Shown here in pieces: positions 16,539 through 23,987 of a stretch of 33,756 bases of DNA (position 1 is the stretch's first letter; every line of letters begins with the position of its first letter). Made by a program: the position numbers and the translations under genes. The DNA is from Acinetobacter terrestris (GTDB lineage: Bacteria > Pseudomonadota > Gammaproteobacteria > Pseudomonadales > Moraxellaceae). Below the pieces are notes generated by a model, which was not told the DNA's origin, ran no database searches, and saw only the letters and a list, made by a program, of their open reading frames with translations. The DNA lies in contig NZ_SJNZ01000029.1 in NCBI RefSeq assembly GCF_004331155.1, positions 1 to 33,756 on the forward strand. The letters run 5' to 3'.

Positions 16539-17855
16539 ATGTCTCCTATTCAGGCTCAACGCGCCGTTCGTGGTCGCTTTCTCGATATTCAGCACAGCGT
16601 TTCCCAAGCCGCTGATATTCCTCAAGCCATCCGTTATATTGAAGATGGCCTGCTTATCACCAGCGCTGGAAAAATCACCTGGTTCGGAAGCTGGCAAGAG
16701 GGGCAAAATTTACTGAATCAAGATACACCGCTTGCGCATTACCCTGAACAGCTGATTGTGCCGGGATTCATTGATACCCATATCCATTTCCCACAAACCG
16801 AAATGGTCGGTGCCTATGGTGAACAGTTACTAGAATGGCTCGACACCTATACTTTCCCCACAGAACTGCAATTTAAAGACAAAGCCTATGCCGACAAAAT
16901 CGCGCAGTTCTTTGTTCAGGAATTATTAAAAAACGGCACCACCACAGCCTTGGTTTTTTGTAGCGTCCATGCTGAATCCGTCAATGCATTATTTGAAGCG
17001 GCGCAACAGCATCAAATGCGTTTAATTGCCGGTAAGGTAATGATGGACCGTCATGCCCCAGAAGGTCTGTGTGATACAGCAGAAAGTTCTTATCATGACT
17101 CTAAAACACTGATTGAAAAATGGCATGGCAAAGGTCGTAATCTCTATGCGATTACCCCACGTTTTGCACCCACCTCTACACCAGAACAACTGGCCAAAGC
17201 AGGGCAGTTAAAAGCGGAATATCCGGAAGTTTATGTACATACCCATTTAAGTGAAAACAAGAATGAAGTTGCCTGGGTGAAAGACTTATTTCCAGAACAA
17301 AAAGGCTATCTGGATGTTTATCACCACTATGGGTTGACCGGGCAGCGCTCGGTCTTTGCCCACTGCGTACATTTGGAAGATGCCGAATGGGACTGCATGC
17401 ATGAAACCAACTCGGCGATTGCCTTTTGCCCAACTTCAAACCTGTTCCTGGGCAGCGGTTTATTTCCTTTGAAAAAAACCTGGGAAAAACAGGTCAAAGT
17501 TGGCTTAGGTACAGATATTGGTGCCGGCACTTCATTTAACCAGTTGCAAACCCTAAATGAAGCCTACAAAGTACAACAGCTTCAGGGCGATAAACTCTCT
17601 GCCTTTGAGTCCCTGTATCATGCGACCTTGGGTGGAGCCAAAGCCTTGGATCTGGACGATAAACTAGGTAACTTTAACCTGGGTAAAGAAGCCGATTTCA
17701 TTGTGCTCGATTTAAAAGCCACCGCCCTACAGGCACTGCGCCAGGAACGTAGCAAAGGCATTGAAGATGCATTATTTGCCCTCATGACCATGGGTGATGA
17801 CCGTAATATTCAGGCGACTTATATTTATGGAGAACCGGCCTATGTCAAAGCATAA
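16539..17855 (+). CDS. guaD: Guanine deaminase
   Basis: Converts guanine to xanthine, a purine catabolism/salvage step. The 438-residue amidohydrolase has the metal-binding HIH in GFIDTHIHFPQTEM (His81, His83), the guanine-specific region QLLEWLDTYTFPTE, HTHLSEN near 233, FAHCVHL near 272 and GTDIGAG near 325, which carry the remaining zinc ligands. Length is normal for the bacterial enzyme. ATG 16539 has an AAAAGG site. hpt lies 220 bp downstream, so xanthine/guanine handling is grouped, but a terminator separates the two. Confidence 0.96.
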   Translation: MSPIQAQRAVRGRFLDIQHSVSQAADIPQAIRYIEDGLLITSAGKITWFGSWQEGQNLLNQDTPLAHYPEQLIVPGFIDTHIHFPQTEMVGAYGEQLLEWLDTYTFPTELQFKDKAYADKIAQFFVQELLKNGTTTALVFCSVHAESVNALFEAAQQHQMRLIAGKVMMDRHAPEGLCDTAESSYHDSKTLIEKWHGKGRNLYAITPRFAPTSTPEQLAKAGQLKAEYPEVYVHTHLSENKNEVAWVKDLFPEQKGYLDVYHHYGLTGQRSVFAHCVHLEDAEWDCMHETNSAIAFCPTSNLFLGSGLFPLKKTWEKQVKVGLGTDIGAGTSFNQLQTLNEAYKVQQLQGDKLSAFESLYHATLGGAKALDLDDKLGNFNLGKEADFIVLDLKATALQALRQERSKGIEDALFALMTMGDDRNIQATYIYGEPAYVKA

Positions 17856-17955
17856 GACGACAAAAATGTCTTATAAAAAGATGCTGTTGGTGGTTGGAAT
17901 AGGCGTGGCTTGCGCTGTGTTACTTAAGCGTGATACCCCGCAAACCAAGGCTTGA
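17842..17955 (+). CDS. Possible small single-helix membrane protein
   Basis: 37 codons, start ATG 17842 overlapping the last 14 bases of guaD in another frame; a second ATG at 17866 gives 29 residues. The sequence MSYKKMLLVVGIGVACAVLL is a positively charged start plus a hydrophobic helix, followed by a polar KRDTPQTKA tail. No recognised family. Small size and weak ribosome site make this uncertain; the overlap suggests translational coupling. Confidence 0.4.
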   Translation: MSKHKTTKMSYKKMLLVVGIGVACAVLLKRDTPQTKA

Positions 17956-18021
17956 TTACATTTTCAGCCGCAAAAAAGATGCATCTCTTGAGCAGATGTA
18001 TTAAAATTAAAACATCTTTTG

Positions 18022-18050
18022 AGGTGTTGCTGGTCAACACCTTTTTTATT
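18022..18050 (+). terminator. Terminator after guaD
   Basis: AGGTGTTG (18022-18029) pairs with CAACACCT (18034-18041), loop of about four, then a T run to 18050. Confidence 0.8.
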
Positions 18051-18077
18051 TTTTGATTTGCTTTTAGGTATCTACCC

Positions 18078-18605
18078 ATGACCGTTCATATGAGCGTAAT
18101 GATCTCAGCGGAAGAAATTCACGCGAAAGTCAAAGAGCTTGGTGCAAAAATTGATGCTCACTATGCCAATAGTGACAAAGAACTTGTTCTGATTGGTTTA
18201 CTGCGTGGTTCAGTCATTTTTATGGCTGATTTATGTCGTGCAATTACCAAACCGCATGAACTCGACTTTATGACGGTATCAAGTTACGGTGGCGGTACGG
18301 TTTCAACGCGGGATGTCAAAATTTTAAAAGACCTGGACGGCGAAATTCGCGGTAAAGATGTGCTGATTGTTGAAGATATTATTGACTCAGGTAATACCCT
18401 CAGCAAAGTGCTGGAAATTTTAACCACGCGTAATCCGAATTCAATTGAACTGTGTACTTTAATTAGCAAACCTTCACGCCGTGAAATTGAACTTGAAGTG
18501 AAGTTTCTAGGCTTTGAAGTGGAAGATCGTTTTATTGTCGGTTATGGCTTGGACTATAATCAAAAATATCGCCATATTCCGTTTATTGGTGAAATTGGCC
18601 TTTAA
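18078..18605 (+). CDS. hpt: Hypoxanthine phosphoribosyltransferase
   Basis: Makes IMP or GMP from hypoxanthine or guanine and PRPP. The 175-residue protein has the PRPP-binding motif VLIVEDIIDSGNTL (95-108), the mobile-loop region VSSYGGGTVS and the C-terminal FIVGYGLDYNQKYRHIPFIG stretch that closes over the base, as in bacterial Hpt. ATG 18078 gives the usual MTVHMSVMISAEEI start. Between the guaD terminator and its own terminator, so probably monocistronic; with guaD and purEK it adds to the purine genes of the window. Confidence 0.96.
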   Translation: MTVHMSVMISAEEIHAKVKELGAKIDAHYANSDKELVLIGLLRGSVIFMADLCRAITKPHELDFMTVSSYGGGTVSTRDVKILKDLDGEIRGKDVLIVEDIIDSGNTLSKVLEILTTRNPNSIELCTLISKPSRREIELEVKFLGFEVEDRFIVGYGLDYNQKYRHIPFIGEIGL

Positions 18606-18623
18606 AATAAAGACTGAATATTT

Positions 18624-18648
18624 AAAGTGGCCACCGGCCACTTTTTTT
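18624..18648 (+). terminator. hpt terminator
   Basis: Stem GTGGCC (18627-18632) with GGCCAC (18636-18641), flanked by AAA and a long T run. Confidence 0.87.
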
Positions 18649-18783
18649 ACATCTCAGATATATGCTTCAACAAAAAACCAACAGTTCTTAGCAGGACTCA
18701 ACTGTTTACATTCACATAAATGATTAATTATAAAAATGAAAGCTTAATGAAAGATATAAACAAACGATAAATGGAGAAGTCAT

Positions 18784-19041
18784 ATGTGGACACTTATAGT
18801 TGCAATCGTGGTCGGTTTTATTGCAGGTTTAATTGCACGTGCTATTCATCCGGGAAATGATAAAGCAGGGTTTATTATGACCACTTTATTGGGTATCGCA
18901 GGTTCGTTATTGGCAACCTATGGTGGACGTTTACTCGGTCTTTATGATGAAAATTCTGCAGCAGGTTTTATTGCTTCGGTGATCGGTGCCATTATTGTTC
19001 TATTCATCTATAACATGGTCAGCAAAAAATCACGCGTTTAA
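18784..19041 (+). CDS. GlsB/YeaQ/YmgE-family stress-response membrane protein
   Basis: 85 residues, three hydrophobic segments, with the family motifs GLIARAIHPG and a GxxGS(L)LATYGG glycine-rich helix (transglycosylase-associated, PF04226). Function is not well known; members are induced by general or acid stress. ATG 18784 has GGAGAAG upstream. Single gene with its own terminator. Confidence 0.93.
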   Translation: MWTLIVAIVVGFIAGLIARAIHPGNDKAGFIMTTLLGIAGSLLATYGGRLLGLYDENSAAGFIASVIGAIIVLFIYNMVSKKSRV

Positions 19042-19072
19042 CCCTCGATTTAAAAATATTACTTTTACTGAT

Positions 19073-19100
19073 AAAAAAGCACCATCTAGGTGCTTTTTTA
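19073..19100. terminator. Terminator between the YeaQ-type gene and dsbC
   Basis: AAAAAAGCACC (19073-19083) pairs with GGTGCTTTTTT (19089-19099), usable in both directions. Confidence 0.85.
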
Positions 19101-19128
19101 TGGCTTGGACAATGAGCAAATAAACGTG

Positions 19129-19830
19129 TTACAGCCCCAGCTCTTTCCACATTTTTTCTATGTCTTGCGCTGGGTGAGAGCCCATCACTTTAAAACCGTT
19201 AGAGAAAATAATGGCGGGTGTTCCAGTTAAACCCAATGATTTTCCTAAACTCAAGTTACGCTCAACCGGATTGGCACAGGTTTTATTGGACGTGGGTTGT
19301 AGTCCTTTACTGATCAAATTTGACCAAGCCAAGGCTGGATCTTTTTCACAGAATACTTGCTTGGACACAGCAATAGACTGGGTTTTGATTGGATAGATAA
19401 AGGTATAAATCGTGACATCGTTCAACTTGCTTAATTCAGCCTCAAGCTGTTTGCAATACGGGCAATTTGGGTCAGAAAAAATCGCGATCTGGCGTTTACC
19501 ATTACCTCGTACACTTTTCACCGCATCCTGTAAAGGCAGCTTTTTCCAATCAATACTGTTTTGTTTAAGCACTAAATCTTGGGTCAAATTTTTCTGGTCA
19601 CTTAAGCGGTACATTGAACCCACCAGAATATGTTGCGCATCTTCACCTAAATACACCACTTGACCATCCATTGAACCGCTATAAATGCCTTTCATATCGG
19701 TGCTTTGAATATTTTCAATGTTCAATTTTGGGTGTTGTTTGCTGAGGTTGCTTTTGACCGTATCGACATTCGCCAAACTTAAGCTTGAAATAAAACTGAC
19801 CAGGGCGAATGCCAATGTTTTTTTAATCAT
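19129..19830 (-). CDS. dsbC: Thiol:disulfide interchange protein DsbC
   Basis: Periplasmic disulfide isomerase. The 233-residue protein has a signal peptide (1-20, ending SLA), an N-terminal dimerisation domain (about 21-80), a linker and a thioredoxin domain with the CPYC active site (Cys123-Cys126) and a cis-proline loop TGTPAI near residue 205. The additional cysteine pair at CEKDP...TCANP, seen in E. coli DsbC, is also present. ATG 19830; the ribosome site is weak. Single gene. A DsbD-type reductant is not in this window. Confidence 0.95.
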   Translation of the reverse strand: MIKKTLAFALVSFISSLSLANVDTVKSNLSKQHPKLNIENIQSTDMKGIYSGSMDGQVVYLGEDAQHILVGSMYRLSDQKNLTQDLVLKQNSIDWKKLPLQDAVKSVRGNGKRQIAIFSDPNCPYCKQLEAELSKLNDVTIYTFIYPIKTQSIAVSKQVFCEKDPALAWSNLISKGLQPTSNKTCANPVERNLSLGKSLGLTGTPAIIFSNGFKVMGSHPAQDIEKMWKELGL

Positions 19831-19938
19831 ATTGTTGTGCTCATAAATCCCAATTGTTCAACGCGATTCTACTTAAAATCTAAGCACAGATTCAGTTTTT
19901 TTAGCAGTCCTTACTGAAAGCACACATATCATCATCAA

Positions 19939-19954
19939 GGTTTCACGTGGAACA
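19939..19954. promoter_or_regulatory. parS-like centromere site (ParB binding)
   Basis: GGTTTCACGTGGAACA matches the widely conserved parS consensus TGTTNCACGTGNAACA at all but one base. It lies in the dsbC-dmeF spacer about 7 kb left of oriC, the kind of position parS usually has. Confidence 0.7.
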
Positions 19955-19964
19955 TTGACCTGAT

Positions 19965-20894
19965 TTATAGCGGATTTATTTCCACCGACACATGCACAAT
20001 TTCGTCATGAATAGAAAGTGCTTCACGAACTTGGTCGGCGTTCAAACTGGAATCGGTTGCTAAGGCCAAAATGCAGGAAAACTTTCCTTTCCCCACTTTC
20101 CAGACATGCAGGTCAGTGATTTCTACCGCAGAAAACTCAGCAATTACGTCCCGAATTTCATCAACCACGGGATGATCCATTTCCGCATCGAGTAGAGTTT
20201 TCCCAGTTTCTTTGATCAGGCCAATGGCCCATTTTGCCACTAGAATTGAACCCGCGATTCCGAGTACAGCATCCAGAAAGCCCCAATCCAGATACTTTGC
20301 AGCAAACAGCGCAATAATCGCGAATACTGAAGTTACCGCATCTGCCACCACATGCATAAATGCCGCTTTCTGGTTTAAGTCGTGATGTGCATGAGTGTGC
20401 TCATGTTCATGATGGTGATGGTGATGGTGATGGTGATGGTGATGGTCATCATGCAGTAACCAGGCGCAGATTAAATTAATCACTAAGCCCAAAATTGCAA
20501 TGGGAATGGCCTGATTATAATGAATATCGATGGGATTTATGAGTCGTTCTATCGACTGGAAGGCCATAAAGATCGCCACCACCATCAACAAGATCGCGCT
20601 GCTATATCCGGCTAAAATTTCAATTTTCCAGGTACCAAAACTGAATCGGGCATCATGTGCATAATGGCGCGCAGAACGATAGGCAAAATAAGCCAGTCCC
20701 AAGGCCAGCATATGCGAACTCATGTGCCAGCCATCGGCAAGCAAGGCCATAGAGTTGTAAATCCAGCCACCAATCACTTCTAATAGCATCATCACTGCCG
20801 TTAGAATAGTCGCCAATAGAATTCGTTTTTGGGCGAGGGGATTACCTTCATCAAACTGATGAGCGTGTATTCTGGTCAATGGGGCTTTTTGCAT
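19965..20894 (-). CDS. dmeF: Cation diffusion facilitator, DmeF-like metal exporter
   Basis: 309-residue inner-membrane CDF transporter that exports divalent cations (Co2+/Ni2+ for DmeF). Six helices; the metal-site motifs are ADGWHMSSH (54-61) in helix 2 and HVVADAVTS (181-189) in helix 5. The loop between helices 4 and 5 is very His-rich, with 12 consecutive histidines (151-162) plus a HEHEHTHAHH tail. A cytoplasmic C-terminal domain follows (about 210-309). ATG 20894. It is divergent from a CsoR/RcnR-type repressor gene that shares its operator; that pairing and the loop support a Co/Ni role, but Zn or Cd cannot be ruled out. Confidence 0.9.
   Translation of the reverse strand: MQKAPLTRIHAHQFDEGNPLAQKRILLATILTAVMMLLEVIGGWIYNSMALLADGWHMSSHMLALGLAYFAYRSARHYAHDARFSFGTWKIEILAGYSSAILLMVVAIFMAFQSIERLINPIDIHYNQAIPIAILGLVINLICAWLLHDDHHHHHHHHHHHHEHEHTHAHHDLNQKAAFMHVVADAVTSVFAIIALFAAKYLDWGFLDAVLGIAGSILVAKWAIGLIKETGKTLLDAEMDHPVVDEIRDVIAEFSAVEITDLHVWKVGKGKFSCILALATDSSLNADQVREALSIHDEIVHVSVEINPL
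20411..20446. repeat. GATGGT tandem repeat in dmeF
   Basis: Six perfect GATGGT units. On the coding strand they read ACCATC, alternating CAT/CAC codons of the 12-His tract. The unit is a multiple of three, so copy-number changes alter tract length without a frameshift. Confidence 0.9.
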
Positions 20895-20909
20895 AATCTT
20901 AGCGTTTAA

Positions 20910-20930
20910 ATATACTCCCCCATAGTATAT
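20910..20930. promoter_or_regulatory. Operator of the divergent dmeF/dmeR pair
   Basis: ATATACT (20910-20916) and AGTATAT (20924-20930) are perfect inverted arms around CCCCCAT. This TACT-C-run-AGTA form is the recognition pattern of RcnR/DmeR-type metal-sensing repressors. It sits 15 bp upstream of the dmeF ATG and 19 bp upstream of the repressor start, so it can control both. Confidence 0.8.
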
Positions 20931-20949
20931 TTATTTTTGGAGTGTTGTG

Positions 20950-21216
20950 TTGAGCCATTTACATCAGGATAAGAAAATTCAAAATCGAGTCAAACGCTTA
21001 CAAGGGCAAATTAATGCCGTCGAGCAAGCCTTAAACAGCCCTGAGCATTCATGCATTATGCTATTACAGCAAGTCGCTGCGATTAAAGGCGCTGTGAACG
21101 GTCTGATGAACGAATTGATCGAATCACATTTGCGTCATCACGTGATGGGTGAACAAACTGAAATTAATGAACAAGAACTTGCTGAATTTTTAAAATTATT
21201 AAAGCGTTATGGTTAA
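20950..21216 (+). CDS. dmeR: Metal-sensing repressor, RcnR/CsoR (DUF156) family
   Basis: 88 residues, all-helical repressor (DUF156). Metal ligands His3, Cys35, His60 and His64 occur at exactly the RcnR positions when translation starts at the TTG 20950 (MSHLHQDKK); GGAG lies 7 nt before. The alternative GTG at 20947 would add one residue. The H3/C35/H60/H64 set fits Ni/Co sensing and argues against formaldehyde or Cu sensing. Divergent from the DmeF-like exporter and sharing the operator at 20910-20930, so it most likely represses both. The symbol is by context. Confidence 0.88.
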   Translation: MSHLHQDKKIQNRVKRLQGQINAVEQALNSPEHSCIMLLQQVAAIKGAVNGLMNELIESHLRHHVMGEQTEINEQELAEFLKLLKRYG

Positions 21217-21332
21217 ATGGTTTACATCTTATGAATTGACGTCTTAGATAAATAACAATTAATCTAAAGCTCTTTTTTTTCTCCAAATATTCGCCATTTT
21301 CAACCCTATGGCGGGTGTTTCTGTGGCCCTAC

Positions 21333-22508
21333 ATGACGACTCAACAATCATGGCGACCGTTTTTAATGGTCAGCCTGGCACTGTGTATTGGAACCATTGG
21401 CACCGCGCTCGCGAGTCCTTTATATCCGATCTATCAACAACTGTGGCATCTACTGCCGAGCCATATTACCTATATCTTTGTAGCTTATATGTTTGGCTGT
21501 CTGGCAACCTTGTTATTTCTGGGTCGAAGCAGCAACAGTTTTGGATTCCGACCCACCTTACAAATCGGGATTGTGTTCGTGATCCTGGGCTTAGCCCTCT
21601 CATCGATTGCATCAAATGCGCTTTGGCTGGCTTTGGGCCGCTTTATTATCGGGATTGCATCTGGACTGATCAGCACCTCTGCGATGCTGGGCTTAATCAC
21701 CACCATTCCAGACAGTCATAAACAAAATGCACCGCAATTAAGTTCCATCATTACCGTGATTGGTTTTGGCCTGGGACCGTTTATTGGCGGACTGATTGCC
21801 CAGTTCTCCAACCAGCCCTTAGTTACGCCTTATTTACCGGTTATTGCCGCTGCCATTTTATGCTTTTTTGGTTTATTTCTGGTTAAAGCCCCTCAATTTA
21901 AAGTCCAGCCTTTTTCAATCGCCCCACGTTTGGAAATACCCGCCATTCAGCATCAAGCTCTATTTTTTATTGCCGGTTTGACTGCATTTAGTGCTTTTGG
22001 TGCATTTAGCTTATTTGCCTCGCTTTCACCCTCTTTTGTGAAAGACCTGATTCCCTGGCATGGGCCTTTGGTCAGCGGTTCAGCCATTGCCAGCATTTTA
22101 CTGGTTTCTGCTGTCGTACAATTTTCTGCTAAAAGTCTGCTTCCCGCTAAAAGTTTGATTTTAGGGCTGATCACCTTGGTCGTAAGCTTTGTTTTACTGG
22201 GCTTATGCATGAGCATGCAGTGGAGTATTCTGTTCTTTATCAGCGATATTCTGGTCGGTGTAGGTCATGGGCTGGGCTTATTGGGTGCATTCGGCTTAAT
22301 TCACCAGATGACCACCCCAGATAACCGTGCAGCTGTGATGTCGACCTATTTATTTATTGGTTACTTGGGCACGATTGTGCCGATTATTGCGGTGGGGTAT
22401 TTAGCCGATCATTTTGGTTTAACCACGGGTGTTTTAGGATTCTGCCTAGGGGTTGGTTTAATCTGTCTTGCGCTGATATTTTGGCATAAGAAAACCGCCT
22501 TCACATAA
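21333..22508 (+). CDS. MFS transporter, substrate unknown
   Basis: 391 residues with about 12 membrane helices, an MFS protein. Landmarks are LYPIYQQLWHLLPSHITYIFVAYMFG in helix 1-2, GRFIIGIASGLISTSAMLGL and a late YLFIGYLGTIVPIIAVGYLAD. Not close enough to a known transporter to name a substrate. ATG 21333 (MTTQQSW) is preferred; a GTG at 21315 would add six residues. No clear ribosome site. It follows the dmeR gene by about 116 bp on the same strand, but nothing links it to metals. Confidence 0.85.
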   Translation: MTTQQSWRPFLMVSLALCIGTIGTALASPLYPIYQQLWHLLPSHITYIFVAYMFGCLATLLFLGRSSNSFGFRPTLQIGIVFVILGLALSSIASNALWLALGRFIIGIASGLISTSAMLGLITTIPDSHKQNAPQLSSIITVIGFGLGPFIGGLIAQFSNQPLVTPYLPVIAAAILCFFGLFLVKAPQFKVQPFSIAPRLEIPAIQHQALFFIAGLTAFSAFGAFSLFASLSPSFVKDLIPWHGPLVSGSAIASILLVSAVVQFSAKSLLPAKSLILGLITLVVSFVLLGLCMSMQWSILFFISDILVGVGHGLGLLGAFGLIHQMTTPDNRAAVMSTYLFIGYLGTIVPIIAVGYLADHFGLTTGVLGFCLGVGLICLALIFWHKKTAFT

Positions 22509-22522
22509 AGGCGGTTTTTTTA
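22491..22522. terminator. Bidirectional terminator between MFS gene and mnmE
   Basis: AAAACCGCCTT (22491-22501) pairs with AAGGCGGTTTT (22507-22517), then a T run; it overlaps the last codons of the MFS gene. Confidence 0.87.
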
Positions 22523-22532
22523 ATTTACTAAA

Positions 22533-23888
22533 TTACTTTCCAATACAGAATGATCCGAAGATTTTGCCTAACAAATCATCTGCACTAAATTCACCGGTAA
22601 TCTCAGCCAAGGCATTTTGGGCCAGACGCAAAGACTCCGCCACCAGCTCACCCGCCTGATACACCACCAACTGCTCATGCGCTTCTGCAAGGTACACTTG
22701 AGTGCGTTTCATTGCGTCTAAATGGCGGGTACGTGCAATGAAGGTATCTTCTTCTGGCTGGAAGCCTGCATGTGCTGTAATCGCATCTATAAGCGACTGA
22801 ACACCCGTTTCCTGCTTGGCAGACACCGTAATATGACGGAAGCCCTGATAATCACTAATTTCAGCAGCAGTACCGGTTAAATCACACTTGTTGGCAATCA
22901 GCATTAGACGGCGTGGTTCCAGATGCTCGGCAAAATAGTTTTGGGCCAGTTGCAAAGGATCTTCACCCTGGCTTAAGTCATACACCAACAGCAACAAATC
23001 CGCTTGTTCAATTTCTTTAATCGCGCGGCGAATGCCTTCTTTCTCGACAATATCTCCGGTTTCACGCAGACCAGCAGTATCCGTCAGCGTAATTGGCAAG
23101 CCATTTAAGGTGATTTTTTCATGCAGGACATCCCGGGTGGTACCGGCAATATCAGTCACAATGGCACGTTCATTTCCGGCCAAGGTATTGAGCAGGGAAG
23201 ATTTACCGGCATTCGGTTTACCGGCAATCACCACCTGCAAACCTTCACGCAGCAACTGGCCTTGGCGTGCAGATTTTTGTACTGCAGTCACTGAACTTTG
23301 CACATCTTCAAGCAAGGCCAAAATTTTGCCATCGGCCAAGAAGTCAATTTCTTCTTCCGGAAAATCAATCGCCGCTTCCACATGCAAACGTAGATGAATC
23401 AGTTTCTCTAATACGGTATTGACTCGGGTCGAGAAAGCCCCTTGCAAAGATCGTACTGCTGAACGTGCCGCTGCTTGTGAGGTTGCATCAATCAGGTCGG
23501 CAATCGCTTCGGCCTGAACCAAATCCAGCTTGCCATTTTCAAAGGCTCGCATGGAAAATTCACCGGCTTTGGCAGCAATTGCACCCAGTTCCAGCAAACG
23601 CCCCAGCAAAGCATTTTGAATCACCGGACCGCCATGACCTTGCAGCTCCACCACATCTTCACCGGTAAAGGAGTTGGGGTTGGGAAAGCAAATGGCCAAA
23701 CCCTCATCCATGACTTCCCCCGCTGCATCATAAAACTGACGGAAACCGGCAAAGCGGGCTTTGGGTAAAGCCTTTTGCGTTAAGGCTTCTGCAATGGCAT
23801 AGGATTTTGGACCTGACAGACGAATCACCCCCACACCACCACGGCCAGGCGGAGTTGCAATTGCAGCAATCGTTGTTCGGTTTTGCAT
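22533..23888 (-). CDS. mnmE: tRNA modification GTPase MnmE
   Basis: With MnmG makes 5-carboxymethylaminomethyl- (or aminomethyl-) uridine at the wobble position of some tRNAs. The 451-residue protein has the formate-binding N-domain (TPPGRGGVGVIRLSG at 12-26; LQGHGGP), helical domain, inserted G domain with the P-loop GKPNAGKS (223-230), DTAG and NKCD, and the C-terminal CIGK (448-451). ATG 23888 follows an AGGTGA site; an upstream GTG at 23897 would add three residues. It is the end of the rpmH-rnpA-yidD-yidC-mnmE block but has a terminator between it and yidC. Confidence 0.97.
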   Translation of the reverse strand: MQNRTTIAAIATPPGRGGVGVIRLSGPKSYAIAEALTQKALPKARFAGFRQFYDAAGEVMDEGLAICFPNPNSFTGEDVVELQGHGGPVIQNALLGRLLELGAIAAKAGEFSMRAFENGKLDLVQAEAIADLIDATSQAAARSAVRSLQGAFSTRVNTVLEKLIHLRLHVEAAIDFPEEEIDFLADGKILALLEDVQSSVTAVQKSARQGQLLREGLQVVIAGKPNAGKSSLLNTLAGNERAIVTDIAGTTRDVLHEKITLNGLPITLTDTAGLRETGDIVEKEGIRRAIKEIEQADLLLLVYDLSQGEDPLQLAQNYFAEHLEPRRLMLIANKCDLTGTAAEISDYQGFRHITVSAKQETGVQSLIDAITAHAGFQPEEDTFIARTRHLDAMKRTQVYLAEAHEQLVVYQAGELVAESLRLAQNALAEITGEFSADDLLGKIFGSFCIGK

Positions 23889-23926
23889 AAAATTCACCTA
23901 AAAAATCCCAAATCACAGCCAAATAA

Positions 23927-23963
23927 AAATCCGCCTAAGATTACCATCTTAAGCGGATTTATT
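23927..23963 (-). terminator. yidC terminator
   Basis: AAATCCGCCTAAGA (23927-23940) pairs with TCTTAAGCGGATTT (23947-23960) with one mismatch; reading leftwards the second arm is followed by a T-rich run. Confidence 0.8.
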
Positions 23964-23987
23964 CAGCTCTTCGCAATCAGTCGTTAC

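Noticed and set aside
21308..21721. Long frame overlapping the MFS transporter start
   Set aside because: It is a shadow frame of the MFS gene, whose protein has clear membrane helices and family motifs; this one has none.
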